Source: Bretschneidera sinensis (Eukaryota; Streptophyta; Magnoliopsida; Brassicales; Akaniaceae). Taken from it: a stretch of DNA of 64,000 bases. Positions 24,911 through 37,179 of this stretch are shown piece by piece. Location: assembly GCA_023935145.1 (NCBI GenBank), contig CM043701.1, positions 73,268,817 to 73,332,816 on the forward strand, given 5' to 3'. The first letter of the stretch is position 1; each line of letters begins with the position of its first letter. The position numbers and the translations under genes are program-made. The notes beneath the pieces were generated by a model. The model was not told the origin of the DNA and ran no database searches. It saw only the letters and a program-made list of their open reading frames with translations.

Positions 24911-26023
24911 TGATAAGTGCTTAAATATTCATATTTAAGCCCCTTAATTTATATTTGTTAAGCTCTTAGTTTGTATTATTTCATCATATTTTATCTCCTC
25001 TCTGTGTTCATTGTGTTTTTCTAGGTTTTTGGAGCATTATGGAATTATCCGGCTTAAAGAGCAAAATGTGAAGGCTTAAATCCCACATCTCACATCCCAT
25101 ATCGGTTGGAAACACATTGCACTCATGGAGTTTTCCTATAAAAGCCCCATTTCACTTCATCTTCAAGGGGGTGTGGATCTCGAAGGCTTTGCTATCAAGG
25201 GGGGGGGGGGGGGGGGGAGAGCGTCGCACAGCAAAAACAAAAAAAAAGATAAAACAAAGAGAGGAGTTGCAAGTGTAATTTCTCTCTTAATGTATTTTCA
25301 GCTTTAAATTATTTCTTTTGTGTTTTAAAGTTTAATGTTTAGCATTTTAATTGAGAAATTTGTTTTCATAATCATTAGAGGCTAAAACCTTAATCTAAAG
25401 TTGAAGATGAAGCCTCACCATTGATTAGCATTATATTTTCATATATGTTCGTACGCTTTCGACATTTTTGTATTGATGTTCTATTTCAGTTCAATTGTTT
25501 GAGTAAATTCTTATGATTGATTGTTTTGTTTATAAACTGTTCAAATTGGATATTCGATGTGTTTCATTCGATGGATACATCGAATCATTCAAATTAAATC
25601 AGATATCCACTGTGATTTGTAAATTAAATGGATACATTGGATGATTTGATTTAATTAGGGTATTCGTTGTGATTTGTATATCAATGGATTCATGAGATTA
25701 TTTGATAAATTAATTTTATATAGAACATACATAGGATGTAATTGCTTGTCGGTTGTAGGAACAAAAATCATGAAAATATATGCTTTAATTTGGTGGGGTG
25801 GATTCAGAAACCGTAGTGTTTTTATCATTTGTTTTAAATCAATTTAGTTTAGTTTATATTCTTTGCACGACACAGTTCAAAATTCGGAACTAGGTTAAAA
25901 ATATGTTTATTTTAGATAAAAATCTGTTTTCACGACGCAATTCCCTATGGATTCAATCTCGTATTTGCACACACTATATTGCAAACGACTCGTGCGCTTG
26001 CGAATAATTTAAAACTCACAACA
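24911..26023 (+). repeat. Element B 5' LTR
   Basis: The LTR is 1113 bp, with TG...CA ends. A TATA box, TATAAAAG, lies at 25137-25144. It carries a 19-base poly-G at 25199-25217 where the 3' LTR has only about seven G. About 60 bp downstream of the start is a C/T-rich block, then ATCCCACAT-type repeats shared with the partner. Confidence 0.95.
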
Positions 26024-26029
26024 AGTTTT

Positions 26030-26047
26030 TAGCACCATTGCCAGGGA
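26030..26047 (+). other. Element B primer binding site, tRNA-Asp type
   Basis: TAGCACCATTGCCAGGGA follows the LTR after six bases. It is a mutated form of TGGCGCCGTTGCCGGGGA, complementary to the end of plant tRNA-Asp and typical of Athila elements. Confidence 0.85.
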
Positions 26048-26333
26048 ATTGTTTTGCTTGTGAAAATTAAATTTTTGTTTGAAATGATTTTATTTTTCTA
26101 CTAGTTTAGTTAGCATTTTTGTTTTATTTTTCTTTTTGCAATTTTATTTTAGTTTATTTGTTTCTATTTGCAACTGCCCAAAAAAAAAATTTGCCAATTT
26201 TTGTTGGCTGATTTTGTGAGTATTGTATTTTATGTTTTTGCATTTATTTTATTTATTGTTATTTGTTATTTGTATTTTATTTTATTCTTTTGTTTATGCT
26301 AGTTAGTTTATTTTATTGCTTTTTGTGTGGTGT

Positions 26334-27900
26334 ATGCTTGGTCGGAGATCCCTGAACTTAGAGTTGATACCTTTAGATCCTGAAATAGAAAGAACTTTTA
26401 GGAGAAATAAGAGAGCACTTTTTGTGAGAGAGAGAGATGATTGATATGGGGGACAATTTAAGGAATGCAAATCAACCGGAGAATGTAGAGCAACCTAGAG
26501 CTTGGAACGTGGACTTCACTACATCACTTAGGGATTTGTTCGCACCCGTTACGACTAATTCCCCTTATTATATAGTGTTTCCACCAACCAATGCTACCCA
26601 TTTTGATCTAAAGCCACATGTTATTCAACTCCTACCCTCATTTCATGGCTTGGATCTTGAAAATCCTTATAGCCATGTGAAGAAGTTCAAAGATATTTGT
26701 GCCATATTCAAGTTCCAGAACTTCTTTGATGAGTCAATCTATCTTAGACTTTTCCTTTTTTCTCTTCACGATAGAGCTAGATCATGGTTGGATTCCAACA
26801 CGCCCGAGTCTATTATATCTTGGGAAAGTTTGCTGAGTAAATTCTATAATAATTTTTTCCCAACGTCTAAAGTGAATGAGTGCCGAAATGAGATTAGTTC
26901 TTTCACTCAGAAAGAGGATGAGAAGTTTTCTGAGAGTTGGGAGCGTTTCAAAGAGTTACTGATCAGATGCCCTCCACATAGATATGAGAAGTGGAGACTC
27001 GTTCAGTTCTTTTACCAATGGTTGACTCAACCTAACCGTAGCATGATCGAATCTATGAATGGGGGGCATTCTTAAGTCTGACGGGGAATGAAGCATACAA
27101 GGCATTGGATAAGTTGTCCGATAACTCGCAGCAGTGGGATATTTCTAGCTGTCAAGACAAGTCCATCCGTGCCCCTAAGAAATGAGGCATCTATGAAATT
27201 AAGGAGGACACTAACTTGAGGATAAAGATAAATGCTCTTACCAAGAAGGTTGACGCTCTCGCTATGGGTCAGTCCATCAATGCTGCCAATACATTCAATG
27301 TTGATAGTTGTTCCATCTGTGCTAGTCCTATGCATTTAGCACAGAATTGTCCATCTATGCTGGCTTTTTTCGAGTATCCCATGAAACAAGTGAATGCTTT
27401 CAATGACTATCGGAAGCAATCAAATGGATCTTACTCTGAGACTTACAATCCAGGGTGGCGGAACCACCCTAATTTTTCATGGAAGCAAAACCAACCGATG
27501 AATCAAGGAGGAGCTCCTCATCATGCTCACAATCAACACCCTCTCAGATTTTCTCCACTAGTTCCAAGTCATGGCCACTCAACCCATCCAGCACCAGCAC
27601 CATCACCCGCTTACCAAGCTCCTACTCAAGCGCTAACGTCGATTTCACATTCATTGGAAGACACCCTCAAAGATTTCATGAAGATGGCCGGCCAATCCAT
27701 CAGCGAAGTGAAGAGTGCGACAATAATAAATACCTAAGCGATTGCCAAGCTAGAGAGTCAAATGGGTCAAATTGTAAGTCACTTGGGTGAAAGAGAGAAG
27801 GAAAAGTTCCCCAGTCAACCTGTGCCCAACCTGAAGGAACAGTTTGCGGTTGAAAATTCATCAACTCCTATGCACGGGCAGGAATAAGTGCAATAGATTG
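26334..27900 (+). pseudogene. Element B gag
   Basis: The original start is probably ATG at 26334 (MLGRRSLNLELIPLDPEIER), which shifts frame near 26440 in a GA run. The capsid core then reads from 26437 to 27075 (...FKDICAIFKFQN, ...DRARSWLDSNTPE). After another shift near 27070 the nucleocapsid reads CSICASPMHLAQNC, a complete CX2CX4HX4C zinc knuckle, followed by the Athila hallmark YNPGWRNHPNFSW. At least two frameshifts and two stops (near 27184 and 27737) break it. Confidence 0.85.
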
Positions 27901-27905
27901 TCAAA

Positions 27906-28560
27906 TTGAAGTCTAGGAGACACATGGACAATCAAGTGGAAGAGAACCCTACTTTGCAGCAAGGGCATGAAAGTGGTAACAAGGAGAAAAGAGATGCTGA
28001 GCCATCTACAGCCACATCTACTGTTAAGTATCTTCCTAGGTCGTTTGTACCTAAAGCGCCTTACCCTGAGAGATTACAAGCGCCCAAGAAAGGAGGAAAG
28101 TTTGAGAACATTCTAGAGGTGTTCAAGCAGGTCCAAATCAATATCCCATTTATGGATGCCATCCAGTAAGTGCCGTCATATGCCAAATTCTTAAAGGCAT
28201 TTTTGACCGAGCAGGTTAGCTCAATCCTTCAATACAAGCTACCATCTCTTGCATGATAGGAGTCAGTCGGATTGAGAGGGCTCTTTTGGATCTAGAAACG
28301 AGTGTGAATCTTCTACCCTACTCAATTTATTTGTAGTTAGGGTTAGGAGAATTGAAGCCCACATCCATGACGCTTCAATTAGCTGATAGGTTAGTGAATA
28401 TACCACAGGGAATAATTGATGACATTTTGATAAAGGCGGATAAGTTTTATTTCCTCGTGGATTTTATTGTGCTTGACACAGAACTGGTTCAGAATGTGGG
28501 GATTCAGATACCGATGACTCTAGGGCGACCATTCTTAGCCACGGCTAATGCCCTGATAAA
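27906..28560 (+). pseudogene. Element B gag-protease linker and aspartic protease
   Basis: The Lys/Pro-rich linker leads to PYPERLQAPKKGGKFENIL, the usual lead-in, then ALLDLETSVNLLPYSIYL. The family active site is A-[LM]-L-D-L-G-A-S; here G-A has become E-T. A stop (TAG, about 28334) interrupts, and the frame reopens at 28352 with LQLADR and later GRPFLATANALI. The protease would be inactive. Confidence 0.8.
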
Positions 28561-29788
28561 TTGTAGGATAGGGGTGATGAAGATTTCCTTCGAAAATATG
28601 ACAGTGGAGCTGAATATCTTTAATATCAGTAAGCAACCACTGGAATATGATGAAGTGAGAAATGTATGCTTGATAGAGGATATTATTGAGGAGACTGTGG
28701 ATGAATCAAGCATTGAGGACCCCCTAGAGGCATGCTTTGCTCAGTTTGGAGAGGATTTGGATTTGGATAAGTTACTTGAGCAAGTGAATGCCATTTTGGA
28801 GTCTGCTCCTCCTGAGCCCCCTAAGAAGGAACTTAAGCCTTTACCAGAAAATCTTAAGTATAAGTTCCTAGGTCCAGCAGATTCTTTGCCTGTGATTATA
28901 GCTTCAGATTTGGTTGATGCTCAAGAGGAGAAATTATTGGACGTTTTAAGAGAGCACAAGGAAGCTATCGGCTGGACTATTGAGGATATCAAGGGGATCA
29001 ACCCCTCGGTAGTCATGCACAAGATACATTTAAAAAAGAATGCCAAGCTATTGAGGGAGCCACAGAGAAGGCTCAACCCAGCTATGCAAGAGGTTGTAAG
29101 GACAGAAGTGATAAAGTTGTTGGATGCAGGGATCATTTATCCAATCTCTGATAACAAGTGGGTAAGCCTGATTCATGTTGTGCCCAAGTTTGCTGGATTG
29201 ATGGTAGTGAAGAATAAGGATGACAAGTTGGTGCCAACTCATGTTCAGTCAGGATGGAGAGTGTGTATAGATTACCATAAGTTGAATGCTGCCATAAGGA
29301 ATGATTATTTTCCACTCCCATTTATTGATCAGATGGTGGAGTGCTTGGCTGGGCACGATTACTATTGCTTCTTGGATGGTTATTCTAGATATAATCAAGT
29401 CCCTGTGGACCCCAAAGATCATGAGAAAATGACGTTTACCTGCCCTTTTGGGACATTCGCCTACCGTCGCATGCCCTTTGGATTATGCAATGCACCCGCT
29501 ACTTTTCAGCGGTGTATAGTCAGCATATTCTCTGACATGGTAAAGTGTTTCTTAGAGATTTTCATGGATGACTTCTCCGTGTTCGGTTCATCATTTGAGG
29601 AGTGTCTACACCGTCTTACTTTGGTCTTGGTGCGGTGCACGGAGAAGAACCTGGAGCTTAATTGGGAGAAGTGCCATTTTATAGTCAAGCAAGGTATTGT
29701 ACTGGGGCACGTCATATCTCGTCGAGGGATTGAGGTCGACAAAGCAAAGGTGGACCTGATTTCTAACCTTCCACCCCACGTACGGTGA
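28561..29788 (+). pseudogene. Element B reverse transcriptase
   Basis: The 478-residue open frame (from 28352) covers the RT fingers and palm. Seen in order are PISDNKWVSLIHVVPK, WRVCIDYHKLN, FLDGYSRYNQ with the first catalytic Asp, FGLCNAPATFQRC and FMDDFSVFG with the catalytic DD pair. The catalytic residues are intact. The frame ends at PPHVR by a stop where T-V-KE-H should follow. This is the best preserved pol segment in the window. Confidence 0.9.
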
Positions 29789-30490
29789 AGGAGGTTCATT
29801 CTTTTCTGGGCCATACATGATTCTATATGCGATTTATCCAGGATTTCAGTAAGATCGTCAGGCCCTTGTGTAAGTTTTTGTTGAAGGATGCCCCATTTGT
29901 ATTTGATTAGGACTGTAAGAAAGTATTTGGGATCTAAAGAAGATTCTGACGTCCACACCCATTATTCAGCCACTTAACTGGGGTGTACCTTTTGAGATTA
30001 TGTGTGACACATCAGATTATGTAGTTGGAGCTGTTTTGGGGTAGCATATTGATAAACTCCCCCATGTCATCTACTATGGAAGCAAAAATCTAATCGATGC
30101 ACAACTTAATTACTCTACCACTGAGAAGGAGTTGCTAGCAGTTGTTTTTGCACTGGACAAGATCAAATCCTACTTGTTAGGATCAAAAGTCATTATCTAC
30201 TCAGATCATGCAGCATTGAAGTATCTTTTCTCCAAAAAGGATGCTAAATCTCATCTTATCCGATGGATCTTGTATTTCAGGAGTTCGACATAGAGATTCA
30301 GGATAAGAAAGGTTCTGAAAATATGGTGGCAGACCATTTGTCTAGATTGATAGTGGATTTCACTAAGGCTGCCATTTCTATTTCTGAGACCTTTCCTGAT
30401 GAGCAATTGATGCACATTGCTCACAATCTCGCACCATGGTCTGCTGATATAGTGAACTATCTTGTCACCGGTCAAATGCCTTTACATTAG
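29789..30490 (+). pseudogene. Element B RT thumb and RNase H
   Basis: Reading across stops gives VKEVHSFLGHT, then CDTSDYVVGAVLG (first catalytic Asp), [18 protein letters not shown] (Glu) and [15 protein letters not shown] (Asp). This is the RNase H D-E-D order. After a shift near 30270 it ends [20 protein letters not shown], the family's standard RNase H end. Several stops and a frameshift disable it. Confidence 0.85.
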
Positions 30491-31542
30491 AGGCGACAAG
30501 TTAAGTCTAAGTTTTTGGCCATGGTAAAGTATTTTTTCTGGGATGATCCTTACCTGTTCAAGTATTATCCCGATCAGATCATTAGAAAGTGTATTCCTGA
30601 GCATGACCAATCTAATGTCATCTCCTTTTGTCATGATCATACTTGTGGAGGCCATTTCAGTGCTAAGGAGACCGCTGCGAAGATTTTGCAGTGTGGATTC
30701 TATTGGCCTACCTTATTCTGAGACTCTCAAACCTACTGTGCATTTTTGGAGCGTTGCCAAAAGCTAGGGAGTATTTCTAGGAGGAATATGATGCCCCTCA
30801 ACCCCATTCTGATTGTTGAGATTTTTGACATATGGGGCATTGATTTTATGGGACCTTTCCCAAACTCCTTTGGTTATCTGTATATTCTGGTTGCTGTGGA
30901 CTATCTGTCCAAATGGGTGAAGGTCGTTACATGCAAGACCAATGACCACAGAGTTGTGGTCTAGTTTTTGAAGGACACTATCTTTGCTCGTTTTGGTACG
31001 CCTCGAGCAATCATAAGTGATGGAGGTAAGCACTTTTGCAACCGAATTTTTGAGTAGTTAATGAAGAAGTATTTCATCACACATAAGGTTGCCACCTCGT
31101 ATCACCCGCAGACGAGTGGACAAGTGGAAATTTCTAATCGCGAGATCAAGCACATTTTGGAAAAGACTGTGAACCCCAGTAGAAAAGATTGGTCTCTGCG
31201 ATTGAATGATACACTGTGGGCATATCGGATAGCATTCAAGATGCTAATTGGCATGTCTCTATATCGTCTTATGTACAAAAAAGCATGTCACCTTCCGGTG
31301 GAATTAGAGCATAGAGCGTATTGGGCCATCAAGCAGCTGAACTTTAATCTTTTGATGGCTGGCTCACAAAGGAAGTTCCAACTCAATGAATTAGAGGAGC
31401 TGCGGAATGATACATATGATTGTGCGCAGTTGTACAAGGCACAAATGAAGAAGGCTCATGACCAGAAGATTTTGCGACGATCTTTTGAGCTTGGTCAAAA
31501 AGTTCTTATTTACAATTCACGCTTGCATCTTTTTCCAGGAAA
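30491..31542 (+). pseudogene. Element B integrase, part left of insertion C
   Basis: The zinc-binding part is seen in FCHDHTCGGHFSAKETA. The catalytic D,D-35-E core shows [16 protein letters not shown] (D), IISDGGKHFC (D) and [20 protein letters not shown] (E). The C-terminal part runs [20 protein letters not shown] then [20 protein letters not shown]. Stops at 30721, 30962 and near 31058 break it. Element C interrupts after LHLFPG. Confidence 0.85.
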
Positions 31543-32787
31543 TGGTTGGTTAAAAATCTACCTAAATTAATAAGCAAATAATTAAACAGTTTTAATTGCA
31601 AGTGCACAAGGTCAACTTAGTAGTATAGTGTGAAAAATGCGAGATCATCTCCACAAGGATTGGTAAAGTTCGATTTAAAATTAAATTTGTAATATAAACG
31701 ATAGAAATAAATATTGAGTTTGAATTAATAATGATAAAAGCGTAGGGACTTGATATCCACCACTAATCATGCTATCAGAACAAAACAATATGCCAATACT
31801 TTACTCATACTATGAATACCTAATGTTTGTCAACCTAAGGGCATGGTGTATACTCTTTAAGCTATTGATTTCCCTAAGCAACGAGTTAGGCATGGTGTAT
31901 ACTCTAACTCTTTTTTCTTAAGGGATTCAGCATGGTGTATACTGAGTTGTTCCTTAATAGAGCATAAGATCTGTGGAAATAGACAACACATGAGACCTAG
32001 GGCATGGTGTATACTCCCGGTTTCCCATGTTGATTGACCCAAGAATCCGGCGTGGATTTCTTTTGTTACTATTGTTAAACCCAGGACTCGGTCATCCAAA
32101 TTAATTCAACTAACTAATCCATACCACATGCATATGTCGATCAATCAAACACATATTAGGAATTTAAATAAAAACATGTATTAATCAAGCTAAGAATCAC
32201 AGCATAAATATCGCAAATGCACCAATACTGAATTATTGAGTAAACATAATTAGGGCTTCAATCAAGCCCTTACTAAGAAGTTAGCTACACATGATTGTTA
32301 TGCTAAACTTCTTCATAAAATAATATAAAGGAAAGAAGAAACTCAAAAACACTATGGAGAAGAGTCGTCAAGTCGTCTCCACAATCTCTCATCAGAATCT
32401 CCAAAAACTAAAACTAAAACTAGAAGAAGATGTGGTTTCTGTGTTTTACAGGCCTATTTATAAGGTTTGTGGACATCTAGAAACCCTAACTCGTGAAATA
32501 GAACCCTAACCCTACTTTCCAAAATAGGTTCTGCCGTTTTACCGCACGTGTGCGCTCAACTCTTCTTGTGCGCACGAGTGCTGATGCGCTCGATCGCACT
32601 CTTCTGTGCTAGATCGCACTATGAATTTGCCAGATTTTCTAGTTCTTGGTTTCCAATCCAGATAATGCTCCATTTTTTCTCCAATATCCTAGGAAAACAC
32701 AACAAAAAAATAGCATGAAATAACATAACTAGGAACTTAACAAATGTAAATTAAGGGGCTTAAATACGAATATTTAAGCACTTATTA
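31543..32787 (-). repeat. Element C 3' LTR
   Basis: The LTR is 1245 bp. On the minus strand a TATA box CTTATAAATAGG lies at 32464-32453. Upstream of it are TGCGCTCGATCGCACT (32585-32600) and related copies. Downstream, in the expected transcribed part, GCATGGTGTATACT appears four times on the plus strand (31841, 31890, 31930, 32002). It lacks about 45 bp of the CTCGA-motif array found in its partner. The adjoining polypurine-like tract is AAGTTTGCGGGTG (minus strand, 32800-32788). Confidence 0.9.
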
Positions 32788-34244
32788 CACCCGCAAACTT
32801 ACATATCGCTAGTCCCTTAGAATACAAAAATAAAAACTAACTGAAAAACAATATCAAAGATAAATCCATCATGCTTGGTATCCAAAAATTTAGGTCACAC
32901 TCAAAACAATGATATTTATTCATGAACACTTAAAATATAAACCCATCTTTGCAATAAATAGGAGTTTTAAAATCTAATTACTTACATGACGCTGGCTAAG
33001 GCATCACAAGTCCTGCTCAGTGTAAGGTGAACTAGCACATAAAAAATGAAGCTTCCAAATAATTTTATTGTGTAGTGTTTCCATGTCTTAAGATTCACCG
33101 AATTTCCTATCAGAATGAACAATAATGGCATAGTTTTATTTCCTTCTTTTATTTTATTATGAGATTTTTGCCATGTTTAGTTTCCTTAAGCTTTCTAATT
33201 GACCCATGTAGAAATTGTTTAGCCAATGACTCCCAAACCAGATGGTTTTAGGGCATTATGTGTAAAGACACCCCTAAGGACTTACTAACTCGAGGCAAAA
33301 AAGCTACGAAACTAACTGGTCTTAATGCTGCCAGGCAAAATTCCCACCTTTTGATGTGAACACTCACTACTTACTAAGGCAAGAGGTCCAGTTACTCAGT
33401 GGGAAGTTTATTTAATGATCATTATGAGCAAAATTCTCACATTTTGATGTGAACACTCACTGCTTACTGAGGCAAGAGGTCCAGTTACTCAGTGGAAAGT
33501 TTATTTAATGATTATTAGGAGCATTTTATTTTCTCTTTTTGTGCAATAATTTTTTTTTTCTATTTTTCTATGCCAAAGTGTCCATCTAACAAGTCATCCG
33601 GTTATAGTTAAGCCATGAAAATATACATATTAAAATTATATATCATACCCCACACAATTATATGCTAATGTGCTCGTGTCAGATTAGATCAAACTCATGA
33701 ATTCTTAAAGGCCTTAAAGTAAGTAATTAAACTTTTAAAACTTTATTATTAGACCATATGTTCTAGATTTTAAGCTTACTGATGAAATCTTATCATAATA
33801 TTCGTTTAGATCAACCAAAATTTTTAGAACAATATGAACATACATTTATCTTTTCAATAATAATAAAAAAAAAACTGGGACAAAGTGTGTGTGAATGCGT
33901 CTCCCATACCCCCAAACTTAAACTACACATTGTCCCCAATGTATGAATAACATGGAAAGATCTGACCTGGGAGGTGGAGAACTAGCTGGTTGGCGTGGCT
34001 CTTAGTACACCCCCAAACTTGAACTGATGCACACACATCGTCCCTGAAAAAGAAAAACGAAAGGAATTGCAGAAAACAAAAGATACTAAAAGTAAACAGT
34101 TATGAGAAAAACAAAATGTCAACATAAAAATAAATACTAACAAGAAATGTGAAAAAATACTAAAAATAAAAGGATATGTTGTGGCATGCCTCCCATGAGC
34201 GCTAAGTTTTACGTCTTCAGCCAGACGGTGCACCCCTCTCACTA
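32788..34244 (-). other. Element C non-coding region downstream of ORFs
   Basis: The region has no supported protein. It is homologous, in opposite orientation, to B's post-pol region 40197-41508; both share GAGGCAAGAGGTCCAGTTAC-like and CTAATGTGCTCGTGTCAGAT stretches. Plus-strand CACTCACTRCTTACT is duplicated (33361 and 33454 region). Two polypurine-like copies (ACCCCCAAACTT on the plus strand) lie at 33908-33919 and 34009-34020. A GGGAGGCA motif sits at 34195-34182 (minus). Confidence 0.75.
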
Positions 34245-35367
34245 CTAGTCTCTAGGTGGCACGGAAGATAAGGCACCAGGGGCAGGGGGTAGTCGATCTA
34301 GAATGGCCTGGAGCATCGCTTCTTGCCTTGTAAAGCATGTCTCTAACCCATCCATGCGCTGATGAACTAGGCACATAGCTTCCCGCTCCTCTCGACGAAT
34401 ATCAGTCTTCTCACACCGGAAGGACAACATCTCCTCAAGAATGTGTTGGTACTTTATGGGTCCTATATCAACATGGTCCTCCTCCCAAGTATGGTATGCT
34501 GTGGGGTCCTCGGCCTCCATAGGATCATCCTCGGAGTCCTCTAGGCATGTATGACTGGCTTTGGGTCCACTGAGTCTTGCCGAAGAAGGGGTGATCCCTC
34601 ACTGATCCATCGATGGAAGAGCCTTTGATTCCCTTCTTCTTGAAAATGTATAAGATGAGGAATGGGAATGGGAGCCCCCATGCATTAGCAGTGGTAACCT
34701 GGCGTGCATGGACGTGGTCCCAAAACTTATGAAGCTGGCCCCAAATGATAGCCAGGATAGAGTACCAGTGGTTTCTGTGAAATGCATAAAGTGCCTGGAG
34801 GAACTGGTCATGCCTCTAGGCCTTGTGTTCCAATGGGCACACATTACGCTAAAGAATGAAATCCACGAGCCAGAGTCATGGAGGTAACTTAGACCAGCTC
34901 CCATCATTGTTGTGTCGATCGGCATACTGTCCAGCACACATATCCTCAATGATGGTGAACAAGGAAAAGGACTCCGGCTGCTTATCTATCTGGGCGTCCT
35001 TAGGAAGAGACTCATCAGAACAATAAAGGGCAGCAGTTATATCTGCAGATATCACGTCAATGTATTTTTTGTGAATAGATGAGGACAAGACCTTTGGCCT
35101 GTTGCAGTCGAAAGATAGGTTCTCATAAAACTGAACCATGAACCAGGTGTAGGTAGTAGAGCAGACAGGCATGAACAGCCTCTTTAAACCACAACGCTTG
35201 AATTCCTGGATAGCCCATTGAGTGGCTTCAAACCCTTTGAAATCACCGTCTATGTTGAACGTGGTTTCGAATAAGATCTCCCACTGTTTGAAGCTGGGCC
35301 AAGAAGATTGTGTGTGGCTTCCCAAGGCACAGGAGGTGGAAGCAATATGCTTAGGCATCCTGGACAA
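34245..35367 (-). pseudogene. Element C extra ORF, putative plant transposon protein type
   Basis: On the minus strand from 35367 an open frame of 163 residues contains EFKRCGLKRLFMPVCSTTY and WFMVQFYENLSFD, then SSIHKKYIDVISADITAALY. After a shift near 34880 another frame reads NVCPLEHKA, then FLQALYAFHRNHWYSILAII and KFWDHVHARQVTTANAWGLP. A final open frame (34520-34245) ends the protein with a charged, coiled-coil-like stretch (ILEEMLSFRCEKTDIRREER). The combined pattern is that of the plant 'putative plant transposon protein' family (PF20167 as I recall), of unknown function, found in retrotransposon-like contexts. Frameshifts and stops suggest it no longer codes for a full protein. It sits where pol would normally be. 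Confidence 0.65.
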
Positions 35368-35960
35368 GGTTCTACAGAGTTTGTGCTCGATCTCAGTAAT
35401 GTGCGCTTAATCACACTTTGCCTATGCACTCGATCACATTACTCCTTACGCTCGATTGCAATAGTTGGTATGTCACTGAGTATTTTTATCGAACAGCTTG
35501 TGGGCGACAGTGACTTGAAGCAGTGGGCAACGAGAGCTAGAAGTTCCCAACCTGGAGATGGTGAGTGGTGGCGGCGTGTGGTGAGTGGTGAGGGAGGTTT
35601 GATATGGGCGAGGGTAGTGAGTGAGAGTGTGCAGAGAGTGCGAGTGAATGGGAAGAAATAGACAAAATGACTTAAAATGACTCTCTGCCACTAGTGCACT
35701 CGATTGCACTATGAAATGCACTCAATGGCACTTGTGCACAGGTGTGTGCATGTGAATGTGCTCGCACGCCATTGGGTGCATGGTGAGAGTGCGCTCAAGC
35801 ACACTGTGGAGTGCGCTCGATCGCAAGGATAGAAAGTACTGAGCCACTAAATGAACTATAGAAAGGACGAAAAAAATAAAAAGTGATGAAAAACAATTAA
35901 CAAAAATAAATAAAACTGTATCGTACTCAGTGGCCTCAGTACCACTAACCTCAACAGAGG
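35368..35960. other. Element C spacer with palindromic CTCGATCGCA-like motif clusters
   Basis: Non-coding between the protease end and the extra ORF. Motif copies occur at about 35384-35465 (GTGCTCGATCTCA, TGCACTCGATCACA, ACGCTCGATTGCA) and at about 35694-35826 (TGCACTCGATTGCACT, GTGCGCTCGATCGCA and others). The GGTGAGTG-rich section at 35560-35640 is a simple repeat. A plus-strand frame across 35308-35661 is a shadow. Confidence 0.7.
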
Positions 35961-36992
35961 CGCTTGAGCTATAAGTTTATCAAAGTATAGACTGCTCTAA
36001 CACTCTCTATAGTAGCTTCAGTGTTAGTCTTTTGGCAGGGAGCACTTAAAGTCCACCATATGTGGCTCAAGTGCTCTTGGTTTTGCTGCATATTGGATAG
36101 ATGTGAATGTATGGGTGCTATCAGAACCATGAATAAGGGTGCTCTCCAATGGATCAATGTGATGGACCTAAAAAGCTTGCTCAACATCACCTTGCATCAT
36201 ACATACATTAACATATTCCATATCATCTTGGGGTGAATTTAATGTATCAAATATTTTGAATTCTATCTTCTCACAATTTTCCTTCATACTGACAATACCC
36301 TTTTTCACACAAATATTTGTATCAGCAGTTCTTATAAAAGGTCTTCCTAAGATTATAGGCAGAGGTAATGGCCTATGACATTCTTCCATATCTAATACAA
36401 TAAAATCAGCAGGTAAAATAAATTCACCTACCTTTACCAAGACATCCTCAAGAATACCTCTTGGTCGTTTGATGCTTCTGTCTGCCAGTTGCAAGGTGAT
36501 GGAAGTTGGTTGAAGCTCCTCTAAACTCAGTGTCTCGAATACAGTGTATGGCAGCAGATTGACATTCACCCCTAGATCCAATAGTGCATGCTCAAAAAGC
36601 TGGTTACTTATCCTACAAGGAATGGTAAAACTACCTGGATCTTTTAGCTTTGGTGGTAGTTTTCTTAACAACACTGCGCTTACCTCTTCAGTTAAAGCCA
36701 CTGTTTCATGCTCCTGAAACTTCCTTTTGTTAGTGCAACAATCTTTCAAAAATTTACCATAAGTAGGAATTTATTGAATTGCATCTAATAAAGGAATGTT
36801 TATCTATACTTTTCTCAAAGTTTCAAAAATATCAAGCAATTTATTCTCTTTCTTTGGCTTTACTAACCTTTGAGGGAAGGGTGGTGCATTCACCTTCTCT
36901 ATCTCACTTACCTTTGATGTGGACACTTTATTTGAAGATGCTTGTACAGGCTCATCAGCGCCGATAATCTTATCATTTCTGAGAGTTATCAT
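35961..36992 (-). pseudogene. Element C aspartic protease and linker
   Basis: The minus-strand linker ends PFPQRLVKPKKENKLLDIFE. After a stop the protease domain runs LLRKLPPKLKDPGSFTIPC, ALLDLGVNVNLLPYTVF (active-site Asp present, A-S replaced by V-N) and LQLADRSIKRPRGILEDVLV, then ILGRPFIRTAD. Past QAF (36168) the frame reads on after a stop as VHHIDPLESTLIHGSD. No RT follows, so the element switches from protease to spacer. Confidence 0.8.
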
Positions 36993-37179
36993 GGCATTCA
37001 GTTGCTGATATCCTCTTCGATTAGGTAGTGCTTAGGTTGGAAGTTCACCCTGCTTTCTTCCACTTAGCTCCTTAGCCAATTGTCCCACTTGTACCTCCAG
37101 TCTTTGAATGGCTTGCTCATACTTTGCATTTGTTTATCTTTGCTCAGTCCCAAATTATCTTTCCTCTGTCATAAACTAA

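Noticed and set aside
35308..35661. 117-residue plus-strand frame in element C
   Set aside because: It is antisense to the extra ORF and spacer, has no family resemblance, and runs through a GGTGAGTG simple repeat.
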